Shown: piece by piece, positions 8,401-15,996 of the stretch
How positions within the stretch are numbered: the first letter of the stretch is position 1
How the letters are laid out: each line of letters starts with the position of its first letter
Source of the DNA: Gammaproteobacteria bacterium
GTDB taxonomy: Bacteria; Pseudomonadota; Gammaproteobacteria; Steroidobacterales; Steroidobacteraceae
Length of the DNA: 64,000 nt
Assembly: GCA_027315105.1 (NCBI GenBank)
Contig: DAHUYP010000089.1
Coordinates: 1-64,000, forward strand
Direction of reading: 5' to 3'
Translations under genes and position numbers: made by a program
The notes under the pieces: model-generated
What the model was told of the DNA's origin: nothing
What the model saw: the letters and a program-made list of their open reading frames with translations, nothing else
Database searches by the model: none

Positions 8401-10237
8401 GGTCGCCGCCTTCAACCACCAGCATATCTTCCTCGATCCGGACCCGGACGCCGCCGCCGGCCGGCGCGAGCGCGAGCGCCTGTTCCGGCTGCCGCGCTCG
8501 GGCTGGAACGACTATCAGACGCGGCTGCTGTCGCGTGGCGGCGCGGTCTACGAGCGCGCCGCCAAGAGCGTCACGCTCTCGCCCGAGGCCCAGGCGCTGC
8601 TCGATCTGCCGCAGCGGCGCGCCAGCCCGGCGGAGATCATTCGCGCGCTGCTGTGCATGCGGGTCGATCTGCTCTGGAACGGCGGCATCGGCACCTACGT
8701 CAAGGCGTCCAACGAGCGGCACGAGGAGATCGGCGATCGCGCCAACGATGCGGTACGCGTCGACGGCCGCCAGGTCCGGGCGCTGGTGGCCGGCGAAGGC
8801 GGCAATCTCGGCTTCTCGCAGCGCGGCCGGATCGAATACGCCGCCGGCGGCGGGCGCATCAATGCCGACTTCATCGACAATTCCGCCGGCGTGAACACTT
8901 CCGACGTCGAAGTCAACCTGAAGATCCTGCTCGACATGCCCGGTCGCGGGGCGATCACGCGCCGGCGCCGCGACCGGCTGCTCGCCGCCGCGACCAGCGA
9001 GGTCGCGGCGCTGGTTCTGCGCAACAACTATCTGCAGAGCGAGGCCCTGAGCCTGCTCGAGCGGCGTGCCGCCGACGACCTGGCCGAACATCAGCAGCTG
9101 CTGCGCTGGCTCGAGCGCCATGCGGACCTCGATCGCGCCGTGGAGCACCTGCCGACCGACGAGCAGCTCGAGGAACGGCGCCGGCAGGCGCGCGGCCTGA
9201 CGCGGCCCGAGCTGGCGCTGTTGTTCTCCTACGGCAAGATTGCGCTCAATCATGCGCTGTCCGAGACCGGCAGCGCGGCCGATCCTTATCTGGCGCGCGA
9301 GCTCGGCCGCTATTTTCCGCAGGCGCTGCAGCGACGCTTTTCCGGGCGCATCGAGCGGCACCGGCTGCGCAAGCAGATCATCACCACCGCCACCACCAAC
9401 AGCATCGTCAATCGCGTGGGTCCGGCCCTGCTCATGCAGTGCACGGAGGCCAGCGGCGCCGACGCCGCTGCCGTCGCACGCGCCTACACCATTGCGCGCG
9501 ACAGCGCCGATCTGCGCACGCTCTGGACGCAGATCGAATCCCTGGATCGACGCATCCGGACCGCGGACCAGTACGACGCGTTGCTCGAGACCAGCCGCTA
9601 CCTGCGTCATCTCACGCTCTGGCTGCTCTCGCATCGGCGCGAATACGCCGAGATCGGCGCCTCGGTGACGCGGCTGCAGCCCCGCTTGCGTGAGATCGCG
9701 CTCGCGATTCCCGGCGCCCTCGGCGGCCTGGATCGCGAGCGCCATCTCGAGCGCAGCCGCGGCTACGCCGCACAGGGCCTGCCGCCGCGCCTGGCCGAGA
9801 GCCTCGCGGCGCTCGAGCCGCTGCGCGTCGCGCCCGATCTGGCGGAGCTCATGACGAGCCAGCGGTGCTCCGCCCGGACGGTGGCGCGCACGCATTTCGG
9901 CCTCGGCGCCGAGCTCGGCCTCGACTGGCTGCACGAGGCGGTGGCACGCCTGCCGGCCGGCGACGGTTGGCAGCGCGCGGCGCGCTCCAGGCTGCGCTCC
10001 GCCGCGCTCGGGGCGCACCTGCGCATCAGCGCCGCAGCGCTGGCGCCCGCGCCGCGCGCACCTGCCCATGCGGCGGCCGCCCGGGCTTCGACCGAGAGTG
10101 CGATCGAGCGCTGGCGGCACGTGCTGCGGGACGTGCGCGCGCTCGCGGCCCCCGACCTGGCGGCGTTGAGCGTCGCCGTGCAGGCACTGGAAACGCTGGC
10201 GGCCGGCCGCATCCAGGCCATCGTGCGTGTGCTGTGA
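5420..10237 (+). CDS. gdhB: Large (~180 kDa) NAD-specific glutamate dehydrogenase
   Basis: Converts glutamate to 2-oxoglutarate and ammonium with NAD. At 1605 aa it matches the large proteobacterial GDH family. The N-terminal third carries ACT-like regulatory regions. The catalytic part contains GGIRWSERPEDFRTEILGL at about residue 804, KNTLIVPVGAKGGFV, SAGYDHKKMAITARGAWE near 934, and the dinucleotide-binding segment VAGIGDMSGDVFGNGML near 973. A long C-terminal helical region follows. The GTG start overlaps the E2 stop (GTGA), implying translational coupling. The context suggests amino-acid catabolism in which 2-oxoglutarate is regenerated while the dehydrogenase complex oxidises the derived 2-oxoacid; this pairing is an inference. 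Confidence 0.93.
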   Translation: MSRGRARPGGTPRRPAAALLHAWRGSVGREEWREFDATALQRACAAQLAFAARRRPRQTLLRVIDPATGGTAAAGAAAAAYSVIEVVTDDMPFLIDTLSMTLAPLGLSVQLIVHPIVRVWRDAGGAIQRLEWEVEAARSADGGVRESWQYWRIDRVGDRAECDQLQRRLLSALADVRRCCSDWMRMRNAALELCAQMSREPPPLSAETIAESRELLQYMEAHHFTFLGFRESRLRRGRNGPELVPLPGTALGLLRRRHRGPRDAGIAAANIRRALRSPELLIITKANHRSTVHRPGYLDAVGVKRFDARGRVIGEARFLGLWTSNAYSADPRQVPLLRHKLKRVIEHFPFAADSHDGKRLAHILETLPRDELFQAAVADLIRCARSVLVLQERVRVRLILRRDEFRRFWSCLVYLPRERCDAAAQERIEALLRAALHGGEIDSRLAIGDSPLAQLHIVVRVDPMSNPRIDGERLEREIAAALVSWRDRLRAALLARFDEARAHALERRFAGAVPASYRQDVDAMLAVDDIADLEQLDGAPEAMQLRLYRPAQQRQQRVHLRIIRRGEAVSVSEVLPTFEHFGLRLITERPYRLAWADGSAAWVQDFELEHHALRPVAVPRVAEELIAAFRAVRAGTLDDDGFNRLLISAELGLRQVTVLRATCRYLLQTGIPFSQSYMERVLGAHPATARELCELFEQRLAPQAGRGARARAQSLERRVRRAIEAVVSPDEDRILRAFLAVIMATLRTNYFRRDAAGQPRAWLSLKLDPGRIPGLPQPRPAFEIFVHSSRVEGVHLRRGPIARGGIRWSERPEDFRTEILGLMKAQHVKNTLIVPVGAKGGFVARRLSTRATRELQQREVVECYGSFIRGLLDLTDNIVDGRVQPPPEVRRIDGDDPYLVVAADKGTATFSDIANSIALEYGFWLGDAFASGGSAGYDHKKMAITARGAWECIKRHFRELGRDIQRQPFTVAGIGDMSGDVFGNGMLQSRHIRLVAAFNHQHIFLDPDPDAAAGRRERERLFRLPRSGWNDYQTRLLSRGGAVYERAAKSVTLSPEAQALLDLPQRRASPAEIIRALLCMRVDLLWNGGIGTYVKASNERHEEIGDRANDAVRVDGRQVRALVAGEGGNLGFSQRGRIEYAAGGGRINADFIDNSAGVNTSDVEVNLKILLDMPGRGAITRRRRDRLLAAATSEVAALVLRNNYLQSEALSLLERRAADDLAEHQQLLRWLERHADLDRAVEHLPTDEQLEERRRQARGLTRPELALLFSYGKIALNHALSETGSAADPYLARELGRYFPQALQRRFSGRIERHRLRKQIITTATTNSIVNRVGPALLMQCTEASGADAAAVARAYTIARDSADLRTLWTQIESLDRRIRTADQYDALLETSRYLRHLTLWLLSHRREYAEIGASVTRLQPRLREIALAIPGALGGLDRERHLERSRGYAAQGLPPRLAESLAALEPLRVAPDLAELMTSQRCSARTVARTHFGLGAELGLDWLHEAVARLPAGDGWQRAARSRLRSAALGAHLRISAAALAPAPRAPAHAAAARASTESAIERWRHVLRDVRALAAPDLAALSVAVQALETLAAGRIQAIVRVL

Positions 10238-10291
10238 AGCGCCTGCAGCGCACCGATCGTGCAGCAATTCGTCAGTTCACAGGAGCGAACC

Positions 10292-11152
10292 GTGCCGCAG
10301 AAGGTTGTGCCGGGAAGACTCGTGCTGGTGCGCCACGGCCAGAGCATCTGGAATCTGGATAACCTGTTCACCGGCTGGACGGATGTGGACCTGTCGGCGC
10401 AGGGCATCGACGAGGCCCGGCGGGCCGGCCGCGAGCTCGCGCGCGAGAGCATCGCGCCGGACGTGGTGTTCACCTCGGTGCTCAAGCGCGCGATCCGCAC
10501 CCAGTGGCTCATGCTCGAGGAGCTCGATCTGTTGTGGCTGCCCGTGGAGCGCAGCTGGCGGCTCAATGAACGGCATTACGGCGCGCTGCAGGGTCTGAAC
10601 AAGACGCAGACCGCCGAGCGCCACGGCGCGGCGCAGGTCAAGCTCTGGCGCCGCAGCTATGACGTGCCGCCGCCGCCGCTCGGGCTCGACGACCCGCGCC
10701 ACCCACGCTTCGACCGCCGGTATGCCGACGTCAGCCCCGGCGATCTGCCCGCCACCGAGTCGCTCAAGGACACCCTCGCGCGGGTGCTGCCGTACTGGCA
10801 GCAGCGCATCGGCCCCGAGCTCCGGCGCGGCCGCCACGTGCTGGTGGTGGCCCACGGCAACAGCCTGCGCGCCCTGGTCAAGATGCTCGACAGGCTGTCC
10901 GAGCAGGCGATCGTGGAGCTGAACATCCCGACCGGGGTGCCGCTGCTGTACGAGCTCGACGCCGCGCTCGAGCCGCGCGCCAGCCGCTACCTGGGCGATC
11001 CGGCGGCCGTGCGCGCCGCCGCGCAGGCGGTCGCGCAACAGGCGCAGAAGCAGCCCGGAGCGCGGCCGCGGCCGGAGCGCTCGTGCTGCGCGCGCGCCGC
11101 GCTGCCCGTCGAGCGCTACTTGCGCGACGGGTCGGTCATCCAGCCGTCGTAG
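10292..11152 (+). CDS. gpmA: 2,3-bisphosphoglycerate-dependent phosphoglycerate mutase
   Basis: Interconverts 3- and 2-phosphoglycerate in glycolysis and gluconeogenesis. The phosphohistidine motif is LVLVRHGQS (H15), followed by [10 protein letters not shown] and [15 protein letters not shown]. The second catalytic histidine is in [11 protein letters not shown] at about H188. GTG at 10292 is preferred because AGGAG lies eight bases before it. The 286-aa product is longer than the usual 230-250: residues after about 240 form a low-complexity Ala/Gln/Arg tail that runs 37 bp into the convergent RraB-like gene. The tail may be an accident of stop-codon loss in GC-rich DNA. Confidence 0.9.
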   Translation: MPQKVVPGRLVLVRHGQSIWNLDNLFTGWTDVDLSAQGIDEARRAGRELARESIAPDVVFTSVLKRAIRTQWLMLEELDLLWLPVERSWRLNERHYGALQGLNKTQTAERHGAAQVKLWRRSYDVPPPPLGLDDPRHPRFDRRYADVSPGDLPATESLKDTLARVLPYWQQRIGPELRRGRHVLVVAHGNSLRALVKMLDRLSEQAIVELNIPTGVPLLYELDAALEPRASRYLGDPAAVRAAAQAVAQQAQKQPGARPRPERSCCARAALPVERYLRDGSVIQPS

Positions 11153-11529
11153 TGGCCGTGGTGCTGGACCGCCAGGGCGCGAAAGCGCTGCGAGTAGCCC
11201 TGCATCTCCGTCACCGAGACCCGCAGGTGCTTGCGCGCGTGCAGCGAATAGCCGCTGGCGGCCTCGCCGCTGGCTATGCGCGAGTCGATCGCGAAGCCCT
11301 CCCCCTCCAGCGTGTGCTTCACCGCGGCGCAGGCCGCCTCGTCCGGCAGGTTGAAGAAGAAGTCCACCTCGTAGGGCGTGAAGGCATTGCCGCCGGCAGC
11401 GCGCAGATTCTTCACCAGCCGCGCATCCCAATCGTCCTGTGACTGCAGGCGGGTCCGGCGCAGCGCCATGAGGATGCGCGCCGCGGCCAGCAGCCCGGCG
11501 AGGATCAAGACCAGATAGATCCAGGACAT
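11116..11529 (-). CDS. RraB-like (ribonuclease E inhibitor family) membrane-anchored protein
   Basis: A 137-aa protein with one N-terminal transmembrane helix (about residues 4-22). A soluble domain follows that resembles the RraB/ribonuclease E inhibitor B family: [19 protein letters not shown], then an alternating beta segment ending in [12 protein letters not shown]. Classical RraB is cytosolic, so the membrane anchor is a difference. It converges with gpmA (3' ends overlap) and lies downstream of the ferredoxin gene on the same strand. Function as an RNase E regulator is inferred from family resemblance only. Confidence 0.7.
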   Translation of the reverse strand: MSWIYLVLILAGLLAAARILMALRRTRLQSQDDWDARLVKNLRAAGGNAFTPYEVDFFFNLPDEAACAAVKHTLEGEGFAIDSRIASGEAASGYSLHARKHLRVSVTEMQGYSQRFRALAVQHHGHYDGWMTDPSRK

Positions 11530-11615
11530 CGTTGCAGATCACCCGTGCGGCGAGCGCCGCTCGCGGCCACAGACTACGTCCATCGGCTGCGGGCGGCGGG
11601 CCCGCAGTGCTCGGC

Positions 11616-11936
11616 TCACTCCTCCGGAGCGATCGTCACCTTCAGTCCCGACAGCGAATCGTTGAGCATGATCTGGCACGACAGGCGCGAGTTTGCGCGG
11701 CGCGTGAGCAGATCCCCGAGCATGTCGCTCTCATCCGACATCGGCGGCGGCAGCTTTGCCAGCCACTCCGGATCGACGTACACGTGGCAGGTCGCGCACG
11801 AGCACATGCCGCCGCAGATCGCGGCCACACCGTCGTCGATGTCGCGCAATGGCTCCATCAGCGCGACCCCGCTGGGCGCGTCCACGTCGCGTTCGACGCC
11901 ATCGCGGTCGGTCACTCGCACAATCGGCATGGCCAC
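11616..11936 (-). CDS. [2Fe-2S] ferredoxin, adrenodoxin type
   Basis: A 106-aa electron-transfer protein. Cluster ligands follow the CX5CX2C...C pattern of vertebrate/bacterial adrenodoxin-type ferredoxins: C41, C47, C50 and C87. The acidic DESDMLGDLL segment typical of partner binding lies between the third and fourth ligands. The start could be either of two close in-frame ATGs (codons 1 or 3). It lies between the ThiK-like gene and the RraB-like gene on the same strand. A type-2 ferredoxin-NADP reductase encoded at 47857-48894 could reduce it, but no direct link is visible. Confidence 0.92.
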   Translation of the reverse strand: MAMPIVRVTDRDGVERDVDAPSGVALMEPLRDIDDGVAAICGGMCSCATCHVYVDPEWLAKLPPPMSDESDMLGDLLTRRANSRLSCQIMLNDSLSGLKVTIAPEE

Positions 11937-12005
11937 TCCTGGGGCTTGACGGCGCGCTAGTTTGCCGGCCGCGCCGCCGGGATGCCAGCCCCCGCGCCGC
12001 GGCCG

Positions 12006-12809
12006 TCATGGCGCCTCGGCATGCTCGCCGCGGGCAAGATGCCACAGCCAGGCGAGCACCCGGTACGCGTACACCCGCGCCGACAGCGCCTCCCGCACTG
12101 CGCCGGCGTCGAAACCCGCCGCGGCTGCGAGCTCGGTGCGATGCCGCTCGGCGCGCGGGTAATAGGCCAGCACGCAGGCCACATCCATCAGCGGATCGCT
12201 GCGCTGCGCGTACTCCCAGTCGAGGATCCAGAGCCGCGATCCGTCGAGCACGTTGCCTTGCCAGAGGTCGCCATGCACGACCGCGACCGCGGTGCGCTCG
12301 CCGGCGAGCTCGCCGCTCAAGGCCTGCAGCCGTCGCAGCGGCGCCTCGAGGCTCGGCACCCGTGCCGGCTCGATCTGCCGGACGTACCCCTGCGCCACCT
12401 GCCACGGATCGAAGGCGGGGATCGCCGGTGGGCTCAGGCGGTGCAGGACGTGCAACCGCTCACCCAGGCGCCGCAACGCGCCCGCATCCTCGTAGTCCGT
12501 GCTGTCCCAGACGCGGCCTTCCAGGTACTCCATGACCAGTACGTCGCTCGCATCGGCGGCGGCGTGCACGATCGGCGGCGCGATGCCGGCGGCTGCGGCG
12601 GCGCGGTGCAAGACCAGCTCGCGGGCGCGATCGACACCGGGCCGCCGCCAGGCGGCGCCGTCGAGGCGCAGCACGAAGCGCCCCGCGGCGCTGTCGACCC
12701 GGAACACTTCGTTCACGCTGCCGCCGCTCAGGCGCTCGACGCGCCGGGGGCGCTCACCGCGCTCGAGACCCGGCACGCGCGCCAGCGCCCAGTCGGGCGG
12801 CGCCGTCAT
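12006..12809 (-). CDS. thiK: Probable thiamine kinase (choline kinase/APH fold)
   Basis: A 267-aa kinase of the choline kinase/aminoglycoside phosphotransferase fold. Markers are the glycine-rich start (LSGGSVNEVFRVD), the catalytic loop VVHGDLWQGNVL and the metal-binding ILDWEYA. E. coli ThiK, which phosphorylates salvaged thiamine to thiamine phosphate, belongs to this fold. The specificity assignment rests on context: the ATG overlaps the stop of the PnuT-like permease (ATGA), and the operon is headed by a TPP riboswitch. It is probably the last gene of the thiamine uptake operon, trapping imported thiamine in the cytoplasm. Confidence 0.8.
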   Translation of the reverse strand: MTAPPDWALARVPGLERGERPRRVERLSGGSVNEVFRVDSAAGRFVLRLDGAAWRRPGVDRARELVLHRAAAAAGIAPPIVHAAADASDVLVMEYLEGRVWDSTDYEDAGALRRLGERLHVLHRLSPPAIPAFDPWQVAQGYVRQIEPARVPSLEAPLRRLQALSGELAGERTAVAVVHGDLWQGNVLDGSRLWILDWEYAQRSDPLMDVACVLAYYPRAERHRTELAAAAGFDAGAVREALSARVYAYRVLAWLWHLARGEHAEAP

Positions 12810-13399
12810 GAGGCGACTTGACGGTACTGGTGCAGCCACGCCCGGAATCCGAATGTCGCGATGACCATATAGGACAGGAACAGTCCGGCCGTCGCCGCAT
12901 AGCCCTGGGCGGCGAACAGGTACGCCAGGATGCCGTCCGCCACGATCCAGTACAGCCAGTTCTCCAGCATCATGCGCGCCACCAGCCAGGTCGCCAGCAG
13001 ACTGATCCAGGTCGTGAACGAATCCATGTACGGCCACGCCGCATGCGTCTCGCGCGCCAGCAGACGCGAGCTCAGCAGGCTCAGCAGTCCGATCAGCAGC
13101 AGCGCCGTCAGATGCCGCGACAGCGGCCACCGGCCGATCCCGCGCCCCTGCTGCTGCACGCGGCCCCAGTTGTACCAGCCGTAGGCCGCCATGCCCACGT
13201 AATAGGCCTGCAGCGCGGATTGCATCGGCAGGCGCGCGCGTGCCGCCAGCAGCACGTAGATCGCCGCGCTCAGCCCGCCGGCAATCCAGCCGAGCCGATT
13301 GCGCTTCATGATCAGCAGCGCGTAGACGATCCCGAGCGTCACTGCCAGCGCTTCGGCCGGACCGGTGGCCGCCAGGCCGCGCAGCAGCGCATCGATCAT
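12806..13399 (-). CDS. pnuT: PnuC-family thiamine permease (PnuT)
   Basis: A 197-aa integral membrane protein with about seven hydrophobic segments and PnuC-family markers: an aromatic YGWYNWG motif at about residues 72-78 and WISLLATWLVARMMLENWLYW in the C-terminal half. PnuC transports nicotinamide riboside; the PnuT subgroup transports thiamine and is recognised by TPP-riboswitch control, as here. Start and stop codons overlap both neighbours by four bases (YkoF-like gene upstream, kinase downstream), so the three are translationally coupled. It would carry thiamine across the inner membrane by facilitated diffusion driven by phosphorylation. Confidence 0.88.
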   Translation of the reverse strand: MIDALLRGLAATGPAEALAVTLGIVYALLIMKRNRLGWIAGGLSAAIYVLLAARARLPMQSALQAYYVGMAAYGWYNWGRVQQQGRGIGRWPLSRHLTALLLIGLLSLLSSRLLARETHAAWPYMDSFTTWISLLATWLVARMMLENWLYWIVADGILAYLFAAQGYAATAGLFLSYMVIATFGFRAWLHQYRQVAS

Positions 13400-13641
13400 G
13401 GGCTGAACGGACCGAGCACTTTCATGACGAACACGGCCTTGTCGTTGCCCTCGAAGGTGGTGCGCAGCTCGCGCACCAGCCGCTGCATCACCAGCTCATA
13501 ATCGCCGAATACCTGCGTGCTCATGCTGTTGGTGATCACCCGCAGCGCGCCGTCGGCATTGAGCCGGTCGAGGAAATCCTGGATCGGCGGTATGAACTGT
13601 TGATGCAGCGGATACAGGCTGATCTCTACTCCAATGTCCAT
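13396..13641 (-). CDS. Small YkoF/Thiamine_BP-like thiamine-binding protein
   Basis: An 81-aa protein without signal peptide or membrane segment. The sequence (VEISLYPLHQQFIPPIQDFL, then VITNSMSTQVFGDYELVMQ) matches the YkoF/MTH1187-type fold, members of which bind thiamine or hydroxymethylpyrimidine. It lies six bases after the TonB receptor and overlaps the PnuT start by four bases. Placement between an outer-membrane receptor and an inner-membrane permease, under a TPP riboswitch, supports a thiamine-binding role. With no export signal it probably acts in the cytoplasm, as a sensor, buffer or PnuT partner. The role is inferred. Confidence 0.78.
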   Translation of the reverse strand: MDIGVEISLYPLHQQFIPPIQDFLDRLNADGALRVITNSMSTQVFGDYELVMQRLVRELRTTFEGNDKAVFVMKVLGPFSP

Positions 13642-13647
13642 CGCAGT

Positions 13648-15801
13648 CTACTCCCCGTTGTGTCCAATCTCGTAGCGAAGCGTCAGGCCGACGGTGCGCG
13701 GATCGCCGTTCTGGACGAATCGCTGATTCGGGAAATTCGGCGGCACCAGCCCGAAATAGAAGCCTTGCAGCGGGTAAACGGTGTTCAGCAGGTTGCGGCT
13801 CCAGACGCTCGCTTCCCAGCCCGCGCGCCCGTAACCGAGGCGGAGATTCACCAGCTGGTAGGCCTGCGCGACCTGGTTCTGGCCGGCGGCGAAATAGAAC
13901 CCGTCGGTGGCGAAGCTGTCCAGCCGTGCGAACACGCCGCTCGGATGGGTATAGGACAGCGCCGCGGAGAATTGATACTCCGGCGCGAAGGATTGCGCGC
14001 GGCCGTCCAGCGCCAGGTACGAGGAACCGGCGCACGCCAGCGCCTGCGAGTCGTAGCCCAGGTAACGCGTGTGCAGCAGGCCGGCGCTGCCCTCGAGCTG
14101 CCAGCGCTGCGTGATCTGCCATTGACCCTGGCTCTCGAGGCCGTAGTTCTCGCCATGCGACGCGTTCTGGGTGAAGAACACGAACGTCGCCGGATTGTTC
14201 TGGTCGAGCTGGCATGAGCTGTAGACCTGCATGTTCTCGCGCCGCATGTAGAACACGTCGGACTGCCATTGCAGCGTCTTGTCGGCCGACGAGCGCTTGA
14301 TCCCGGTCTCCAGGCTCCAGAGATACTCGGGAGCGAAGCGGCGCTCATCGGACGGGATCTGGCTGCCGATGTTGAAGCCGCCGCCCTTGTAGCCGCGTGC
14401 CAGTGTGGCGTACAGGCTCTGCTGCTCGCTGGTACGCAGCGTCCAGGACAGGTTGCCGCCGTACATGGTATCGCGTTCGACCGGAAACGGTTGATTGACG
14501 TCGGCGCTGTCCTGGTAGTTGGCCTGGCGCTGCTCGGCCCGCAGCCCGAGCGTCAGGCTCGAACGCTCGCTCAGCTTGGTGTCGAGCGAGGTGTAGAGCG
14601 CCGAGTTGGTGGCCGTGTAATCGCTGAGCAGCAGATTGCTGCCCTGGCCGATCGACTGGTCGTTCCAGGTGTCGAGCAGCGCGTCGGTCTCCGTCAGGCG
14701 CAGGAAGTACGTGCCCACCAGCCACTGCACGCGCCCGAACAGCATGTGGTCCGCATCGCCGATCAGCCGCAGATCCTCGGCGACGGTGTTGCGCTGGCGC
14801 CGGTCCTGCTCGAAGTAATCGTACGGCGAGTAGCCGCAGCAGGCCGCCCAGAACGGATCGTTGCCCCAATCCGCATCGAACGAATACACGATGTGGGATT
14901 GCGCCGCGCTGCTCACGCTGCGCAGCTCGCCGAAGCTGAAGCTGGTCAGGGACAGCTTCAGCGATGCCCCGAGGGATTGCTGCGCGTCGCGGCCGGGCTG
15001 ATTCGATTGCGTGGTGAAGGAATTGTTGATCGACCAGGCGTCGTAGCCGTTGTTCAGGTCCACGTCCATCAGCGCCAGGTCGGCGCGCAGCGTCGGCGTG
15101 ATCTGCCAGAACAGCTTGCCGCGCAGCGTGCCTTCGTTGTAGCCGTTGGTGTCGTCGCGCCCCAGATAGACGTTGTTGCGGTAGCCGTCGCTGCGATATT
15201 GCTGGGCGGCCAGCCGCCAGCCGGCCTCGCCCGAGGCCAGGCTGTCGCTCACGGCGAAGCCGCCGGCGCGGGTGTCGTAGTCGCCGACCGTCGCCTCGCC
15301 GCGCAACAGGAAATCCTTGCTCGGATCCTCGGTGCGGACGTTGATCAGCCCCGCCAGCGCATTGGCACCGTACACGGTGCCCTGCGGACCGCGCAGCACT
15401 TCGACCTGCTTGGTATCGAACAGCGTTGCCGGCATGCCGATGCCCGAGAAATCGATGTCGTCGATCAGGAAGCCGACCGACGGATTCGGCGCGCCCTGGT
15501 ACTGCTCGACTTCACCGATGCCGCGCATCAGGAAGAAGCGCGGGCGGGAAGTGCCGCTGGCCCAGCTCAGGTTCGGAATCAGACTGAGTACGTCTTCGAG
15601 GTGCTGTACGCCGGCCGCACGCAGCGTGTCGGCGTCCAGCACGGTGACGCTCTCGGGCAGATCCTGCACCGGGGTGTCGCGCAGGCTCGCCGTGACGACG
15701 ATCTCCTGCAGCGACTCCTGACCGAGCGCCGGCGCGGATGCCATGCAGACAATGACGACGGCGGCCGCGAACGGCCGCACCAATATGCGCTGAGGCTTCA
15801 T
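13648..15801 (-). CDS. TonB-dependent outer-membrane receptor, probably for thiamine
   Basis: A 717-aa TonB-dependent receptor. A signal peptide (about residues 1-27, ending APALGQ) precedes a TonB-box-like QEIVVTAS. The plug domain follows (LPESVTVLDADTLRAAGVQHLEDVL, later VEVLRGPQGTVYGANALAG), then a long beta-barrel. The C-terminus is LTLRYEIGHNGE, without the usual terminal aromatic residue. It is the first gene behind the TPP riboswitch and is followed by the YkoF-like, PnuT and kinase genes. That context, rather than its own sequence, indicates thiamine or a derivative as substrate. Energy would come from TonB-ExbBD encoded elsewhere. Confidence 0.92.
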   Translation of the reverse strand: MKPQRILVRPFAAAVVIVCMASAPALGQESLQEIVVTASLRDTPVQDLPESVTVLDADTLRAAGVQHLEDVLSLIPNLSWASGTSRPRFFLMRGIGEVEQYQGAPNPSVGFLIDDIDFSGIGMPATLFDTKQVEVLRGPQGTVYGANALAGLINVRTEDPSKDFLLRGEATVGDYDTRAGGFAVSDSLASGEAGWRLAAQQYRSDGYRNNVYLGRDDTNGYNEGTLRGKLFWQITPTLRADLALMDVDLNNGYDAWSINNSFTTQSNQPGRDAQQSLGASLKLSLTSFSFGELRSVSSAAQSHIVYSFDADWGNDPFWAACCGYSPYDYFEQDRRQRNTVAEDLRLIGDADHMLFGRVQWLVGTYFLRLTETDALLDTWNDQSIGQGSNLLLSDYTATNSALYTSLDTKLSERSSLTLGLRAEQRQANYQDSADVNQPFPVERDTMYGGNLSWTLRTSEQQSLYATLARGYKGGGFNIGSQIPSDERRFAPEYLWSLETGIKRSSADKTLQWQSDVFYMRRENMQVYSSCQLDQNNPATFVFFTQNASHGENYGLESQGQWQITQRWQLEGSAGLLHTRYLGYDSQALACAGSSYLALDGRAQSFAPEYQFSAALSYTHPSGVFARLDSFATDGFYFAAGQNQVAQAYQLVNLRLGYGRAGWEASVWSRNLLNTVYPLQGFYFGLVPPNFPNQRFVQNGDPRTVGLTLRYEIGHNGE

Positions 15802-15803
15802 AC

Positions 15804-15895
15804 CTGCTCCCTACGCCGGTACTAACCGGATCAGGTTCAACGGGTTCGCCGACCACCGGCATCTCAGGTCCGTTCAGGACCACCCCAAGGTTTTC
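15804..15895 (-). promoter_or_regulatory. TPP riboswitch (THI element)
   Basis: Read on the minus strand, the leader contains the conserved THI-box segments in order: CTTGGGGTG, a short hairpin arm, CTGAGATGCC, ACCCGTTGAACCTGATC, and the closing GGTTAGTACCGGCGTAGGGA. These are the pyrimidine-sensing and pyrophosphate-sensing arms of TPP riboswitches. The 3' strand (GTAGGGAGCAGG) lies directly before the ATG at 15801 and includes the likely Shine-Dalgarno bases. Ligand binding would therefore block translation of the TonB receptor. No separate terminator hairpin fits between the aptamer and the ATG. Confidence 0.95.
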
Positions 15896-15996
15896 CGGGC
15901 AAACTATCGGGGAAAGCCGGCTCGAATGCAAGCGGCCGGCGCCAGGACACGGCTACAATCGGCGCGATGTCCGGGCCGGTGCGTGGGAGCGCGTGC

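Noticed and set aside
5315..10267. A very long open frame antisense to the glutamate dehydrogenase
   Set aside because: It follows from GC-rich codon bias in the real gene. The residue composition is rich in Arg, Ala, Gln and Gly without any domain, and it covers the coding frame of a well-recognised enzyme.
13396..13641. The small protein as a periplasmic substrate-binding protein
   Set aside because: No signal peptide or lipobox is present, and its length and motifs fit the YkoF-like fold instead.
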